Below the pieces are notes generated by a model. The model had not been told where the DNA came from and did not search any database. It worked only from the letters and a program-made list of their open reading frames with translations. Shown piece after piece: positions 42,759 through 50,932 of a stretch of 64,000 nt of DNA (position 1 is its first letter; each line of letters opens with the position of its first letter). A program made the position numbers and the translations under genes. The DNA comes from Micromonospora chokoriensis (GTDB lineage Bacteria; Actinomycetota; Actinomycetes; Mycobacteriales; Micromonosporaceae). The stretch spans positions 4,402,001 through 4,466,000 of the forward strand of contig NZ_LT607409.1 of the NCBI RefSeq assembly GCF_900091505.1, in the 5' to 3' direction.

Positions 42759-43189
42759 GAGGATCCTCCCTGGGCGGGGTCGTCGGCCGGGAGCAGGTCC
42801 ACGGAGAAGACCAGCTGCCCGGGTGTGAGGCTGGTCCGCACCCGGTAGTCCAACCTGATCACCAGTCGCCACGCGTCGTCCGGGTCCGGCCCAGCGTCCA
42901 CGTCGATCACCTCGACCCGGGGCTCCCAGCGGTTGATCGCCTGCCGGACGTAGTGGATGGCCAGGCCGGCCGTGGTGTCGTCGTTGGGCGCGAAGACCAG
43001 GCGGTGCAGCCGGGACCCGTACCCGGGTCGCATCAGCCGCTCGCCCGGCGTGGTCGACAGGAGCAGGAACAGCGCCTGGCGTACGCTCTCGTCGCCCTCG
43101 GTCATCGCCAGGCCACCGGCCGCGGTGAGCGCCAACCCGCCGGTCCGGCCGGCGTCGAAGCCGGCGCCGACGAAGCGGAAGGCCCTCAC
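42755..43189 (-). CDS. gp25/W-like baseplate wedge protein (CIS-2)
   Basis: 144 aa, GTG overlapping the PAAR-like stop (GTGA). Motif order typical of gp25: DESVRQALFLLLSTTPGERL MRPGYGSRLHRLVFAPND, AIHYVRQAINRWEPRVEVID VDAG, and terminal strands WRLVIRLDYRVRTSLTPGQL. It forms the wedge core with the gpJ-like protein. Sequence is clearly different from the CIS-1 counterpart at 14710. Confidence 0.85.
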   Translation of the reverse strand: MRAFRFVGAGFDAGRTGGLALTAAGGLAMTEGDESVRQALFLLLSTTPGERLMRPGYGSRLHRLVFAPNDDTTAGLAIHYVRQAINRWEPRVEVIDVDAGPDPDDAWRLVIRLDYRVRTSLTPGQLVFSVDLLPADDPAQGGSS

Positions 43190-43524
43190 CGGTCCGCCCC
43201 CAGGAACTGCTGGCGTGGGTCCCGCACGGTGTGCCTGACCAGCCCCGGCGGGGTGCCGTTGGTGAACCCCGACAGGTGGGAGAGCACCACCCGGTGCCCG
43301 TCGACGCGGATCCAGTCGCTGTAGCCGACCCGGACGGTCAGCGTCGTCGTACACGGCTTGATGGTCGGTCCGTAGTTCGGGCAGGCGACGATGTCGCGTC
43401 CCTCCGGGTCGTCGTCGACCAGCACGGGTACGCCGGTGACGGTCACCCACTTCCGCGAGGGCCGGTTCTCGACCCGGCCGTCGTGGTCGCAGGTGATCAC
43501 GGAGTCGCGGTGGATCCAGCGCAT
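43186..43524 (-). CDS. PAAR-like spike-tip protein (CIS-2)
   Basis: 112 aa, ATG sharing its first base with the hub gene's stop (TGATG). Small, beta-rich, with Cys residues at VITCDHDG, DIVACPNYG and TIKPCTTTL spaced for metal binding at a tip. It follows the hub gene as PAAR/DUF4280-like proteins do in extracellular contractile systems. The motif set differs from CIS-1's tip protein. Confidence 0.65.
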   Translation of the reverse strand: MRWIHRDSVITCDHDGRVENRPSRKWVTVTGVPVLVDDDPEGRDIVACPNYGPTIKPCTTTLTVRVGYSDWIRVDGHRVVLSHLSGFTNGTPPGLVRHTVRDPRQQFLGADR

Positions 43525-45113
43525 CAGCCGCCTCCTTCGTGGGCGCGGGCGAGGGAACGGGCCTGCTCCGCCGCCGTCGTCGGGTCCTCCGCCGACTCGG
43601 CGTGCAGGAAGTCCACGCTGCGGGCGCGCACCACCATGGCCCGGCCGGGTGCGGAGATCACCAGGTCGGACGCCGCGTGCAGCGTGGCCAGATCCGGCGT
43701 CAGTTCCAGGAAGCTGCCGCCCTCGGTGGCGAGGCGCAAGCTGCGGTTCACGTCGTCGACGACGATCGACTGCCCACCGGCGGTACGCATCGTCCAGCGC
43801 CGTGCCCGCCCGTCGTCGATGCCCGCGTCGTACGGTTCGACGGCGCCGAACAATGAACCGAGCACGATGCCCGACGCCGGCTCGCCGCCGGGTAGCACCA
43901 CCAGCACCGTGTCGTCCGGGTCGGGGAGCGCCACCAGACCCTTACCCCGCCCCGCGCCGGGGCAGAGCACGGCGAGCCAACCGGCGTCCAGGTCCCCGTA
44001 CGCGGGCAGGGTCAGCCGGACCCGTCCCAGCCCGTCCGGGTCGGCGACGTCGGTGACCGAGCCCAGGGTGACCACCGCCCCGCCGGTCGGGGCCGGTGGG
44101 GTGACCGGTGGCACCGTGGAGAACCGGGTCAGGTGCCCGTCGCCGTCCACCGTGTGCACCACCTCGGTCAGCACGTACGCCCCGGCCACCGGGTCCGGCA
44201 CACCGCCCAGGTCGATCCGCCGGCCCGGTCGCAGCGCCGGGTCGCCCTCGGCCACCCCCTCGGCGGTGACCAGCGCCGCCGCCCGGGTGTCCAGGCGGGC
44301 CTGGGCCAACGCCGCCAACTCGTCGTCGCTGCGGCCGGGCTGGTCCACGGCGGTCCGCACCCCGTCGGCGCCCACGTCGGCCGGGTCCGGGCGGTCGTCG
44401 GCGGGTCGACCGCAGCGCGCCTCGTCGGCCTGCTGGCTGATCACCTCGGCCCGCTGCGGGTGCCAGCCCAGGGCCACGCTCGCACCGCCGGCCCGGTCGG
44501 TGTTCGTGGACAGGCGCACCGTGTGCACGCCCGCGCCGAGGGTCAACGCGACCGGCTCCCCGTAACCGGCGAGGGTGACCAACCGGACGCCGTCACCGTC
44601 GGCGGCCAGGTGCAGCCCGGCCCGCCCGGCCACCTCCCGCAGCAACTCCAGATCGCTGTGCCGGTGCTGCGACAACCGGTCCACCCGGGGCCCGTCGACG
44701 TCGGCGGTCACCGCCAACCCCACCTCGCCGCACAACTCCCGAGCCACCTCGACGGCGGTCACCGACGTGAACACCCGCAACCCCTGCCGCTTGCGCAACC
44801 GGTGCAACGGGTCGTACGCCCGCAGCCGCAGCAGCCCGGCACCGTCGGCGGCGTACTCGACCTCCACCGCGGTGACCTCCCCGTCGAACAGGGCATCGGC
44901 GTGGTCGGCCAGCCGTACGCCGAGGGTCGTGCCGGGGCGGACCGCCGGGTCGAACGCGCCGGCGCCGGCGGTGGTGGCGAGCACCAGCTCGGCCTGGGTG
45001 GGCTGGTCGAGTCGGGCCGCCACGCGCAGCGAGCGGATCCGCTGACGGGCCGCGCCGGACAGCTCGACGCCGTCGAGCAGCACGGTCAGCGCCCGGGGCG
45101 CGACGCTCGTCAC
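43524..45113 (-). CDS. VgrG/gpD-like hub-spike protein (CIS-2)
   Basis: 529 aa. The GTG at 45113 overlaps the LysM gene stop (GTGA). The N-terminal ~330 residues are gpD-like (RSLRVAARLDQPTQAELVLA; LLRLRAYDPLHRLRKRQGLR VFTSVTAVEVARELCGEVGL). A gp5-like OB segment follows (GGAVVTLGSVTDVADPDGLG RVRLTLP ... DDTVLVVLPGGEPASGIVLG SLFG). The C-terminal ~90 residues form a short strand-repeat spike. It is the central hub carrying the tip. Confidence 0.85.
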   Translation of the reverse strand: MTSVAPRALTVLLDGVELSGAARQRIRSLRVAARLDQPTQAELVLATTAGAGAFDPAVRPGTTLGVRLADHADALFDGEVTAVEVEYAADGAGLLRLRAYDPLHRLRKRQGLRVFTSVTAVEVARELCGEVGLAVTADVDGPRVDRLSQHRHSDLELLREVAGRAGLHLAADGDGVRLVTLAGYGEPVALTLGAGVHTVRLSTNTDRAGGASVALGWHPQRAEVISQQADEARCGRPADDRPDPADVGADGVRTAVDQPGRSDDELAALAQARLDTRAAALVTAEGVAEGDPALRPGRRIDLGGVPDPVAGAYVLTEVVHTVDGDGHLTRFSTVPPVTPPAPTGGAVVTLGSVTDVADPDGLGRVRLTLPAYGDLDAGWLAVLCPGAGRGKGLVALPDPDDTVLVVLPGGEPASGIVLGSLFGAVEPYDAGIDDGRARRWTMRTAGGQSIVVDDVNRSLRLATEGGSFLELTPDLATLHAASDLVISAPGRAMVVRARSVDFLHAESAEDPTTAAEQARSLARAHEGGG

Positions 45114-46000
45114 GGCGTACCCCCGGGGCCGGTGGGTGTGCTCGTCGGCGCGGGTCCGGTCGCCGCGCCCCAGGCGGCGGGCGCGGTGGCGATCGACGCT
45201 CCGACGAACGCCGCGCCGGCACCCACCGCTCCGGCGAGCGCCCGCGCTGCTGCCGTCACCGCACCCGTGGTGGTCGGGCCGGCGGTCGGTGCCGGTGGTG
45301 GGACCGCCAGTGTGGTGCCGGCCGGCACGGCGAGGGGGTCGGTGATCCGGTTGTGTTCGGCGAGGAGACGCCAGCGCAACGGCGAGCCGAGCGCGTCGTT
45401 GGCCAGCAGGTCGAAGCGCACCCCGGATCGTCCCGGCTCGGCCGCGCCGTCGCCCGCGGCGATCACCGCGCTGCCCGGCGCGGCGGTCGGGGTGCTCGCC
45501 GCGGCCAGTTCCTCCTCGAAGCCGGCCTGTGCCTGGTCGGCCGTCTCGGTGGCCCGGACCAGCTTCAGCCGCAACCAGGAGCGTCGCGGCGACCCGGTGC
45601 CGGTGAACGCGTCGAACCGCTCCGCCACCGCGACGATCACGCCGGGCACGTTCCAGGTCTTGCCCCACACCAACCGCACCAGCGGAGGTCGGAGCCAGCC
45701 ATGCTCGACCGCGGAGTTCTCCGCGAGCATCCACAGCGGACGGGTCAGCACCCGCACGTCGGCCGGGCGGACCTGCGCCTCCACGAAGTCGACGTCGAAG
45801 AGCAGGTCGAGCACCAGCTCGGTCCGGCCGCCACCGGTGAAGACGAGCGGATCGTCGGCCAGCCCGGACCCGGTGAGCTGACCGCCGGCAACACCCCGTC
45901 GGCGTACGCCGGCGAGCCGGGTCACCTGCACGGTCTCCGGGTTGAGTAGGCAGTCCACCCGAACGCCGGACGAGTCGATGAGGAAGGCGACGCGTTCCAT
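45110..46000 (-). CDS. CIS tube-initiator protein with LysM domain (CIS-2)
   Basis: 296 aa, ATG overlapping the disordered gene's stop (ATGA). The N-terminal ~150 residues match the CIS tube/baseplate adaptor family (VAFLIDSSGVRVDCLLNPET VQVTR; ELVLDLLFDVDFVEAQVRPA). Residues ~200-235 are a LysM (FDLLANDALGSPLRWRLLAE HNRITDPLAVPAGTTLAVP). A low-complexity Ala/Pro/Thr tail follows. In eCIS this protein (Afp7/Pvc7-like) starts tube growth on the hub. Confidence 0.8.
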   Translation of the reverse strand: MERVAFLIDSSGVRVDCLLNPETVQVTRLAGVRRRGVAGGQLTGSGLADDPLVFTGGGRTELVLDLLFDVDFVEAQVRPADVRVLTRPLWMLAENSAVEHGWLRPPLVRLVWGKTWNVPGVIVAVAERFDAFTGTGSPRRSWLRLKLVRATETADQAQAGFEEELAAASTPTAAPGSAVIAAGDGAAEPGRSGVRFDLLANDALGSPLRWRLLAEHNRITDPLAVPAGTTLAVPPPAPTAGPTTTGAVTAAARALAGAVGAGAAFVGASIATAPAAWGAATGPAPTSTPTGPGGTP

Positions 46001-47382
46001 CAGTCACCCGCCTGTTCCCGGTCCAGGCGACCCAGGTGGGCGGCGTCCAGCCCGTCGCCGGGCACTGTCCACACCGCCGCGTCGTCCGGCAGCGCCGGCC
46101 ACGGGTCGCCGGCCGTCACCTGCGGCGGCATCGCCGGGAGGGCCGTGCTCGCCGGCCAGTGTCCACCAGGTACGCGATCCGGACGGCCGACCCGTTCCGC
46201 CGCATCAACCTCGGTGCGTTGAACGGGCCGCTGCCCGCCCTGCGGTAGCGCCGCCCGGTCGAGGTGCTGCCCAGGCGACACCCGCTCGCCCGGCAGGGCG
46301 GGCCACGGCCCGCCGCCCCCACCACCCCCACCACCCCCACCCCACCCGTCGTCAGCGGCGGGACGTGTAGATCTTGGAAGGAACGTGCCCCTGGAGGGGC
46401 CGAAATCCTCCAAGATCTCGCCGACGGTGGGGGCTGGGCGGGGGAGTGGTTGGCGGGGGGATGCCGGCTCTGGGCCCTGCTGGTCGGCGGGCTTCAGGGC
46501 GGGGAGGTCGGCGGGCTTCAGGGCGGGGAGGTCGGCGGGCTTCAGGGCGGGGAGGTCGGCGGACTTCAGAGCGGGGGCTGAGACGCTGCCGAACCGCGAG
46601 ATGTGGCCCGGCCCCGAGTTGCCTTCTCGGGTAGCCACTCTGGGCGTGTCGCTCCACCCCGCCGTCGGCCGCGCGTCCGGCGTGGTGCCCGGCTGCCCGA
46701 CGTGGCTCAGCAGGCGCGGTCCGGCGACGTCGTACGCCGCGCCGGTCGTACCGAAGCTACCCGCCCTGTCGGGACCACCATGCGCTGGAACGGTCCCTGC
46801 CGCGCCGCGCCTTCCGGTGGTGCCGAGGCCGTCGGGCCTGACCGCATGTCCAGGCCGAGCCCCACCTTCCGGCACGCTGACGGTTTCCGCGCCGCCCGCC
46901 GCGTCGAGGTCACCCGCCGCAGGGCCGCCGGCCGTGCCAGCGTTGCCCGTCGTGTCGGGGGCCGACAGCCGGGTGGCGTCGCGCTCGACACCGGTGCCGG
47001 TGGAGAGGCCGGGGTCGGCGGGGTGCCGGGACAGGTCCGCGACCAGGCTGCCGGCCCGGCCCAGGGTGAACCGTCGCTCGTCAGCCGTCGGGGCCGCGGT
47101 AGCGTCGCCGGACCCCCCGTGCTGCTCTTCGGGGCCCCGCGTCTGCTCGGTCTGCGGCGGTGCCGGGTCGAGGTCCAGGTCGCGCAGCAGGCCGGGGGCG
47201 TGCGTGGCCACCACGTCCAACCAGTGCTGTGGGGGTTCCCCGAAGCGGCGTGGCGGGTCCGACGGCGGCTCCTGCCGGGGTTGCCCGACCGGCTCGACCC
47301 GCCCGGCGAGACGCTCGACCGCCCCGGCGGCCGAGCGCAGCCGGGCGGCCAACCAGTTACGCGGGCGCTGGCGCGGCGGCAC
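46000..47382 (-). CDS. CIS-2 intrinsically disordered repeat protein, 460 aa
   Basis: GTG at 47382, overlapping the tube gene end by 26 bp. A short structured N-terminus (RPRNWLAARLRSAAGAVERL) with PPQHWLDVVATHAPGLLRDL is followed by ~350 residues rich in Pro, Gly, Ala, Asp and Arg. It includes four copies of an 8-residue ADLPALKP unit (residues ~268-299) and a poly-Gly run. Residues ~322-338 (EILEDFGPSRGTFLPRS) are encoded by a palindromic element. There is no membrane segment. It holds the place between tube and LysM genes. It might be a flexible filler, tape-measure surrogate or loading adaptor; none is shown by sequence. Confidence 0.65.
   Translation of the reverse strand: MPPRQRPRNWLAARLRSAAGAVERLAGRVEPVGQPRQEPPSDPPRRFGEPPQHWLDVVATHAPGLLRDLDLDPAPPQTEQTRGPEEQHGGSGDATAAPTADERRFTLGRAGSLVADLSRHPADPGLSTGTGVERDATRLSAPDTTGNAGTAGGPAAGDLDAAGGAETVSVPEGGARPGHAVRPDGLGTTGRRGAAGTVPAHGGPDRAGSFGTTGAAYDVAGPRLLSHVGQPGTTPDARPTAGWSDTPRVATREGNSGPGHISRFGSVSAPALKSADLPALKPADLPALKPADLPALKPADQQGPEPASPRQPLPRPAPTVGEILEDFGPSRGTFLPRSTRPAADDGWGGGGGGGGGGGPWPALPGERVSPGQHLDRAALPQGGQRPVQRTEVDAAERVGRPDRVPGGHWPASTALPAMPPQVTAGDPWPALPDDAAVWTVPGDGLDAAHLGRLDREQAGD
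46369..46418. repeat. Palindromic element type D inside a coding sequence
   Basis: Inverted repeats AGATCTTGGA (46369-46378) and TCCAAGATCT (46409-46418) enclose a perfect inner palindrome GCCCCT-GG-AGGGGC. The ~50-bp unit lies in frame inside the disordered CIS-2 gene, adding about 17 codons without breaking the frame. Confidence 0.85.
46484..46579. repeat. 24-bp tandem repeat, four copies
   Basis: Unit TCGGCGGGCTTCAGGGCGGG plus GAGG; three perfect copies and one with a few changes at the 3' end. On the minus strand it encodes the repeating ADLPALKP octapeptide of the disordered protein. Copy number is a multiple of 3 bp, so changes would only lengthen or shorten the protein. Confidence 0.9.
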
Positions 47383-47842
47383 CGCCGGTCTCCAGCTCCA
47401 AGCCCTCGTAGCGCAGGGTCAACGAGGCGATCGCGATCTCGTGGCTGAGGGTGTTGAGGTGCGCGCCCCGCCACCGGGTCGGCCAGGCGCCGATCAGGTT
47501 CCAGCGCAGCACCTCCGTGGAGCCGACCGAGTCGAGCAGCACCACCGAGACGTTGCGGCGGTTGAGGGTGCCCTGCGCGGTGGCGTTCACCCAGTCCCAC
47601 AGCTCGCGGGAGGCGGTGAGGCCGAAGTGCAACGTCACCGGCTCGTACTCGGCCTGGCCGGGCACCATCCGCATCCGGCCCAGGCCGTGCTCGCGGTACG
47701 GCTGCCCGGGGATGTTCACCTCCAGGCCGGTCATCTCGGTGAAGTGGCCGTTGGTGACGCCGTTGATGAGCAGCCGGAAGTTGTACGCCCGGTACGGGTC
47801 GACCGGCGCGCCGGGCTGCTGCGGGGTGGCTGGGGTGGCCAT
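47357..47842 (-). CDS. gp19-like tail tube protein (CIS-2)
   Basis: 161 aa, ATG at 47842. Typical T4 gp19/Hcp-like tube protein: DPYRAYNFRLLINGVTNGHF TEMTGLEVNIPGQPYREHG, then EYEPVTLHFGLTASRELWDW VNATAQG and NTLSHEIAIASLTLRYEGLE. It forms the inner tube through which cargo would pass. It lies one base after the sheath stop, the usual eCIS order of sheath and tube. It is a different family branch from the CIS-1 tube. Confidence 0.9.
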   Translation of the reverse strand: MATPATPQQPGAPVDPYRAYNFRLLINGVTNGHFTEMTGLEVNIPGQPYREHGLGRMRMVPGQAEYEPVTLHFGLTASRELWDWVNATAQGTLNRRNVSVVLLDSVGSTEVLRWNLIGAWPTRWRGAHLNTLSHEIAIASLTLRYEGLELETGGAAAPAPA

Positions 47843-47843
47843 G

Positions 47844-49103
47844 TCAGCCTCCGATCGTCTCGGTCTCGGTGCCGCCGGCCCACTGGCTCAGCTTGAACAC
47901 CACGAACTCGGCGGGCTTGACGACGGCGATGCCGATGTGGGCGATCACCATGCCGGCGTCACGGACGTCCGGCGGGTTGGTCTCCTCGTCGCACTTGACG
48001 AAGAACGCCTCCTCGGGGCTGCGCCCCAGCAACGCGCCGTCGCGCCACACCCGGGTGAGGAACGCCCCGATGTCGCGTCGGATCGAGCGCCAGAGGGTGA
48101 AGTCGTTGGGTTCGAACACCATCCACCGGGTGCCGTTGGCGATGGCCTGTTCGATGGCGATGCTGAGCCGCCGCACGTTGAGGTAGCGCCACTCGCTGGC
48201 TTCGGCGGCGAGCGTACGGGCGCCCCAGACGCGGATGCCCTCCCCGGCGAAGTACCGGATCACGTTGACGCCCTTGGGGTTGAGCACGTCGTGTTCCGGT
48301 CGGGTGACCAGGTAGGCCAGGTCGACGGCCCCGCGTACGGGTTCGTTGGCCGGTGCCTTGTGCACGCCGCGCAGGGCGTCGGTGCGGGCCCAGATGCCCG
48401 CCAGGTGCCCGCTGGGCGGGGTGAGTTCCAACTCGCCGCTGATCGGGTCGCGTACCCGCAGCCAGGGGTAGTAGAAGGCCCCGAACTCGGACTGCCGTGG
48501 CCGGTAGGCCGCCCCCTCGTGGCCGCCGGAGCCGCCCGGCTGGGCCGAGCCGCCGCCGGGGCCGCCCGAGCCGCCGCCCGTACCCCCATCGGGTTTGGGG
48601 GGTTTGCCGGAGGACGGTGTGGCGACGCGGGTCAACGCGGAGATGTCCTCGATGTCCGGTGCCGGGTCGCAGATCGCGACCATGGTGCGGGTGCGTTCGG
48701 CCATGCTGAGCAGCGCCTCGTGCGACACCGGGTCGTGGAAGCCGGGGGCGGCGATGATGGAGATCTCGTCGACCGCTTCCAGTAGTTGCAGGCCGCCGCG
48801 CCGCTGCCCGGTGCCGCTGATCGCGCCGCCCTCGCCGACGTTGACGACCCAGCAGCGGGCACCCCCGTTGTCCAGGAAACCGAAGACCGCCCGGGCGAGC
48901 GGGGTGCTCTCCACCCGCTCACCGCCGGCGAAGAGCCGCAGGAACTCCGTCCAGTTGTTGACCGGCACCGCCGTGCCCAGGTGGGCGGAGCGATCCGGGG
49001 CGACGCCGACGAACGCGGCGATGCTGGTGCTCGCCGGGCCGATCGGTCGGGCGCCGCTGGGGACCTCCTCGACATAGATGCCGGGGGAGAAGTAGCTGGG
49101 CAT
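47844..49103 (-). CDS. Tail sheath protein, eCIS type (CIS-2)
   Basis: 419 aa, ATG at 49103 with AGGAGG upstream. The N-terminus is the sheath signature SYFSPGIYVEEVPSGARPIG PASTSIAAFVG, followed by NNGGARCWVVNVGEG-like segment, a Gly/Ser-rich linker near residues 165-190, and the C-terminal conserved block: GEGIRVWGARTLAAEASEWR YLNVRRLSIAIEQAI, TRWMVFEPNDFTLWRSIRRD IGAFL and ETNPPDVRDAGMVIAHIGIA VVKPAEFVVFKLSQW. It matches Afp2-4-like sheaths. Only one sheath paralogue is present. Confidence 0.92.
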   Translation of the reverse strand: MPSYFSPGIYVEEVPSGARPIGPASTSIAAFVGVAPDRSAHLGTAVPVNNWTEFLRLFAGGERVESTPLARAVFGFLDNGGARCWVVNVGEGGAISGTGQRRGGLQLLEAVDEISIIAAPGFHDPVSHEALLSMAERTRTMVAICDPAPDIEDISALTRVATPSSGKPPKPDGGTGGGSGGPGGGSAQPGGSGGHEGAAYRPRQSEFGAFYYPWLRVRDPISGELELTPPSGHLAGIWARTDALRGVHKAPANEPVRGAVDLAYLVTRPEHDVLNPKGVNVIRYFAGEGIRVWGARTLAAEASEWRYLNVRRLSIAIEQAIANGTRWMVFEPNDFTLWRSIRRDIGAFLTRVWRDGALLGRSPEEAFFVKCDEETNPPDVRDAGMVIAHIGIAVVKPAEFVVFKLSQWAGGTETETIGG

Positions 49104-49126
49104 CGGTCCTCCTGTGCGGGTGGGCG

Positions 49127-49825
49127 TCAGTGGGTCGGTGGCGCGCAGACGATGACGAGGTCGGGTTCGGTGGGGTCGACGTCGGCGGTGAGGACGAGCC
49201 CCCGACCGGTCAGCCGGAGCCGGACCGGACCCGGGTGGTCGGGGTCGTGCGGGACGCCGACGATCACGAACCGGCCGTCGGGGTCGGTGCGGGTGGCGGA
49301 CCCGGTGCCGGGTAGCTCGACCCGCATCGCGGCGAGCGGTTGGTCCTCGGGACCGACCACCCGGCCGGCGAGGGCGCGTACCCCGAGTTGCCGCAGCCGC
49401 AACGGTTGCAGGACCGGCGGTGCGGCCGGGGTGGGGTGGTCCACCTGCGCGGGCACGTCGATCAGCAGCGCCGGGCGCGGCACCGCGCCGAACGCGGCCC
49501 AGAGTGCCGGGTCACCGGCCTCCAGGACGACCGGATACCTGCCGTCGGTGGTCGCGGCGGTGAGCACCCGGTCCAGCCGGGGCAACCCGGCGGGACCGGT
49601 CACGCAGAGCAGGTAGCGGACCGTGAACCGGTACGGTTCGCGGACCGCGCCGCTGGAGCGGGTCTGCCGGGCCGGGCGCAACTCCAGCGGCCAGAGGGTG
49701 AGGCCGGCGGCGTCGCCGTCGGTGCGGGGCGGACCGACCGGGACGGGTTCCCCCACCGCGCCGGTCAGCCAGGAGGCCAACTCGGCGGTGGCCGTCTCGA
49801 TCGGGCCGCGCCCATCGGTGGTCAT
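49127..49825 (-). CDS. Pvc16/DUF4255-like protein with a CarboxypepD-reg-like domain (CIS-2)
   Basis: 232 aa, ATG at 49825 coupled to the HExxH gene stop (ATGA). Residues 1-~135 fit the DUF4255/Pvc16 tail-terminator pattern (IETATAELASWLTGAVGE; YRFTVRYLLCVTGPAGLPRL; LDRVLTAATTDGRYPVVLEA). Residues ~155-232 look like a carboxypeptidase regulatory-like beta-sandwich (ALAGRVVGPEDQPLAAMRVE; GSATRTDPDGRFVIVGVP). The added domain is not usual for terminators. It sits right before the sheath gene. A cap at the distal tail end is the likely role. Confidence 0.6.
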   Translation of the reverse strand: MTTDGRGPIETATAELASWLTGAVGEPVPVGPPRTDGDAAGLTLWPLELRPARQTRSSGAVREPYRFTVRYLLCVTGPAGLPRLDRVLTAATTDGRYPVVLEAGDPALWAAFGAVPRPALLIDVPAQVDHPTPAAPPVLQPLRLRQLGVRALAGRVVGPEDQPLAAMRVELPGTGSATRTDPDGRFVIVGVPHDPDHPGPVRLRLTGRGLVLTADVDPTEPDLVIVCAPPTH

Positions 49826-50430
49826 CGCGGCGGAGTCCCCTGGATCCGGTACGCGATGGCCTCGTTCCACACGTGCGGGTAGACGCCGATCTCGAAGTAC
49901 CTGGTGAACCGGTTGATCGGGGCGTTGGTGTGGTCGTGGTACAGCAACCACACCGGGGCGATGGTGAACAGCACGTAGTTCGCCAGCACCAGCGGGATGT
50001 AGAGCGGCCCGAGCAGGCGGCCCTGGAAGATGTGCACGTCCTCGTGCCGTTGGATGCCCGAGCTGGCGCCGGCGCAGACCGTGCCGATGGTGGTGGCGTA
50101 GCGGGGCGAGACCCCCTCCACCACGCAGACCCGTCCGCTGCCGGCCGAGGTGGGCCGGTCCAGCGAGTGCCCGAAGACCAGGTGTACGGCCAGGTAGATG
50201 GCCCCGACGACGGTGTTGAGCAGGCTCCAGGTGTGGTCGACGACGAAGAGGAAGATGCCGCGCGCGTCCGGCGCGTACACCCCGGCGGAGGTCACCGCCC
50301 AGCCGAAGACCGCGCCGACCAGCAGACCGACGACGGCGCCGATCAGCAGGCCGATCGTGCCGCCGGCGAGGAAGCCGAACAGGGCGCCGAGGATGACCTG
50401 GACCGCCGCGCTGAGAAGTCCGAAGACCAT
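49822..50430 (-). CDS. CIS-2 membrane protein with HExxH motif
   Basis: 202 aa, ATG at 50430. Residues 1-47 form a Gly-zipper hydrophobic pair (GALFGFLAGGTIGLLIGAVV GLLVGAVFGWAV); another span near 60-87 and a third near 143-163. Between the last two is IQRHEDVHIFQGRLLGPLY with H129, E130 and H133 (HExxH), the zinc-metallopeptidase signature; E180 or E190 could be the third ligand. Metalloprotease-like DUF4157 proteins are known in eCIS loci, but those are soluble. It may cleave or remodel a membrane or wall component, or be an inactive anchor. Confidence 0.55.
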   Translation of the reverse strand: MVFGLLSAAVQVILGALFGFLAGGTIGLLIGAVVGLLVGAVFGWAVTSAGVYAPDARGIFLFVVDHTWSLLNTVVGAIYLAVHLVFGHSLDRPTSAGSGRVCVVEGVSPRYATTIGTVCAGASSGIQRHEDVHIFQGRLLGPLYIPLVLANYVLFTIAPVWLLYHDHTNAPINRFTRYFEIGVYPHVWNEAIAYRIQGTPPR

Positions 50431-50441
50431 GACGTCACCCC

Positions 50442-50786
50442 TCAGACCCAGGAACGGACGAAACGGGGTTCGCGGCCCTGCGCGACCTGGGTCGGCGACG
50501 CCTGGGTCGCCTGCCGGTTGCCGGGTGGGATCTGGTTGATGCCGAGCGCGGCGGAGAAGATGACCAGCGCGTTGAAGAACGCGATGACCCACTTCTCGCC
50601 GCCGGCCTCGTCGGCGAACGCCGCTGTCACGTAGGACAGCAGGAGCGCGATGCCGATGGCGATCCACTTGCGGGCCTTGTCGCCGCTGGGTCCGATGAGC
50701 CCGCCGATGACGTTGGTGGCCAGGAGGGTGGCGGCGCTGGCACCGGCGATGCTGCCCAGGGCTGCCCAGGTGAAGAGATCGTTCAC
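50442..50786 (-). CDS. CIS-2 small holin-sized membrane protein
   Basis: 114 aa, GTG at 50786 with AAGGGGGA seven bp upstream. Three hydrophobic helices (LGSIAGASAATLLATNVIGG LI; WIAIGIALLLSYVTAAFAD; WVIAFFNALVIFSAALGIN) and a hydrophilic basic C-terminus (ATQASPTQVAQGREPRFVRS). Size and three-span topology resemble holins, but many small membrane proteins look alike. It is 12 bp before the HExxH gene and likely part of the same transcript. Confidence 0.55.
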   Translation of the reverse strand: MNDLFTWAALGSIAGASAATLLATNVIGGLIGPSGDKARKWIAIGIALLLSYVTAAFADEAGGEKWVIAFFNALVIFSAALGINQIPPGNRQATQASPTQVAQGREPRFVRSWV

Positions 50787-50932
50787 GGCGATCCCCCTTT
50801 TCTGCGATGGTGCGACCGGGATGTGGTGGTGGTGAGGTGCGGTGCTCCCGGCGGGGAGCACCGGGGCCGGTCGCCGTCGTCTCGGGGGCGGCCGGAGCCG
50901 GGCGCGGCCGGCGGCGCCGGCCACCGGGTGGA

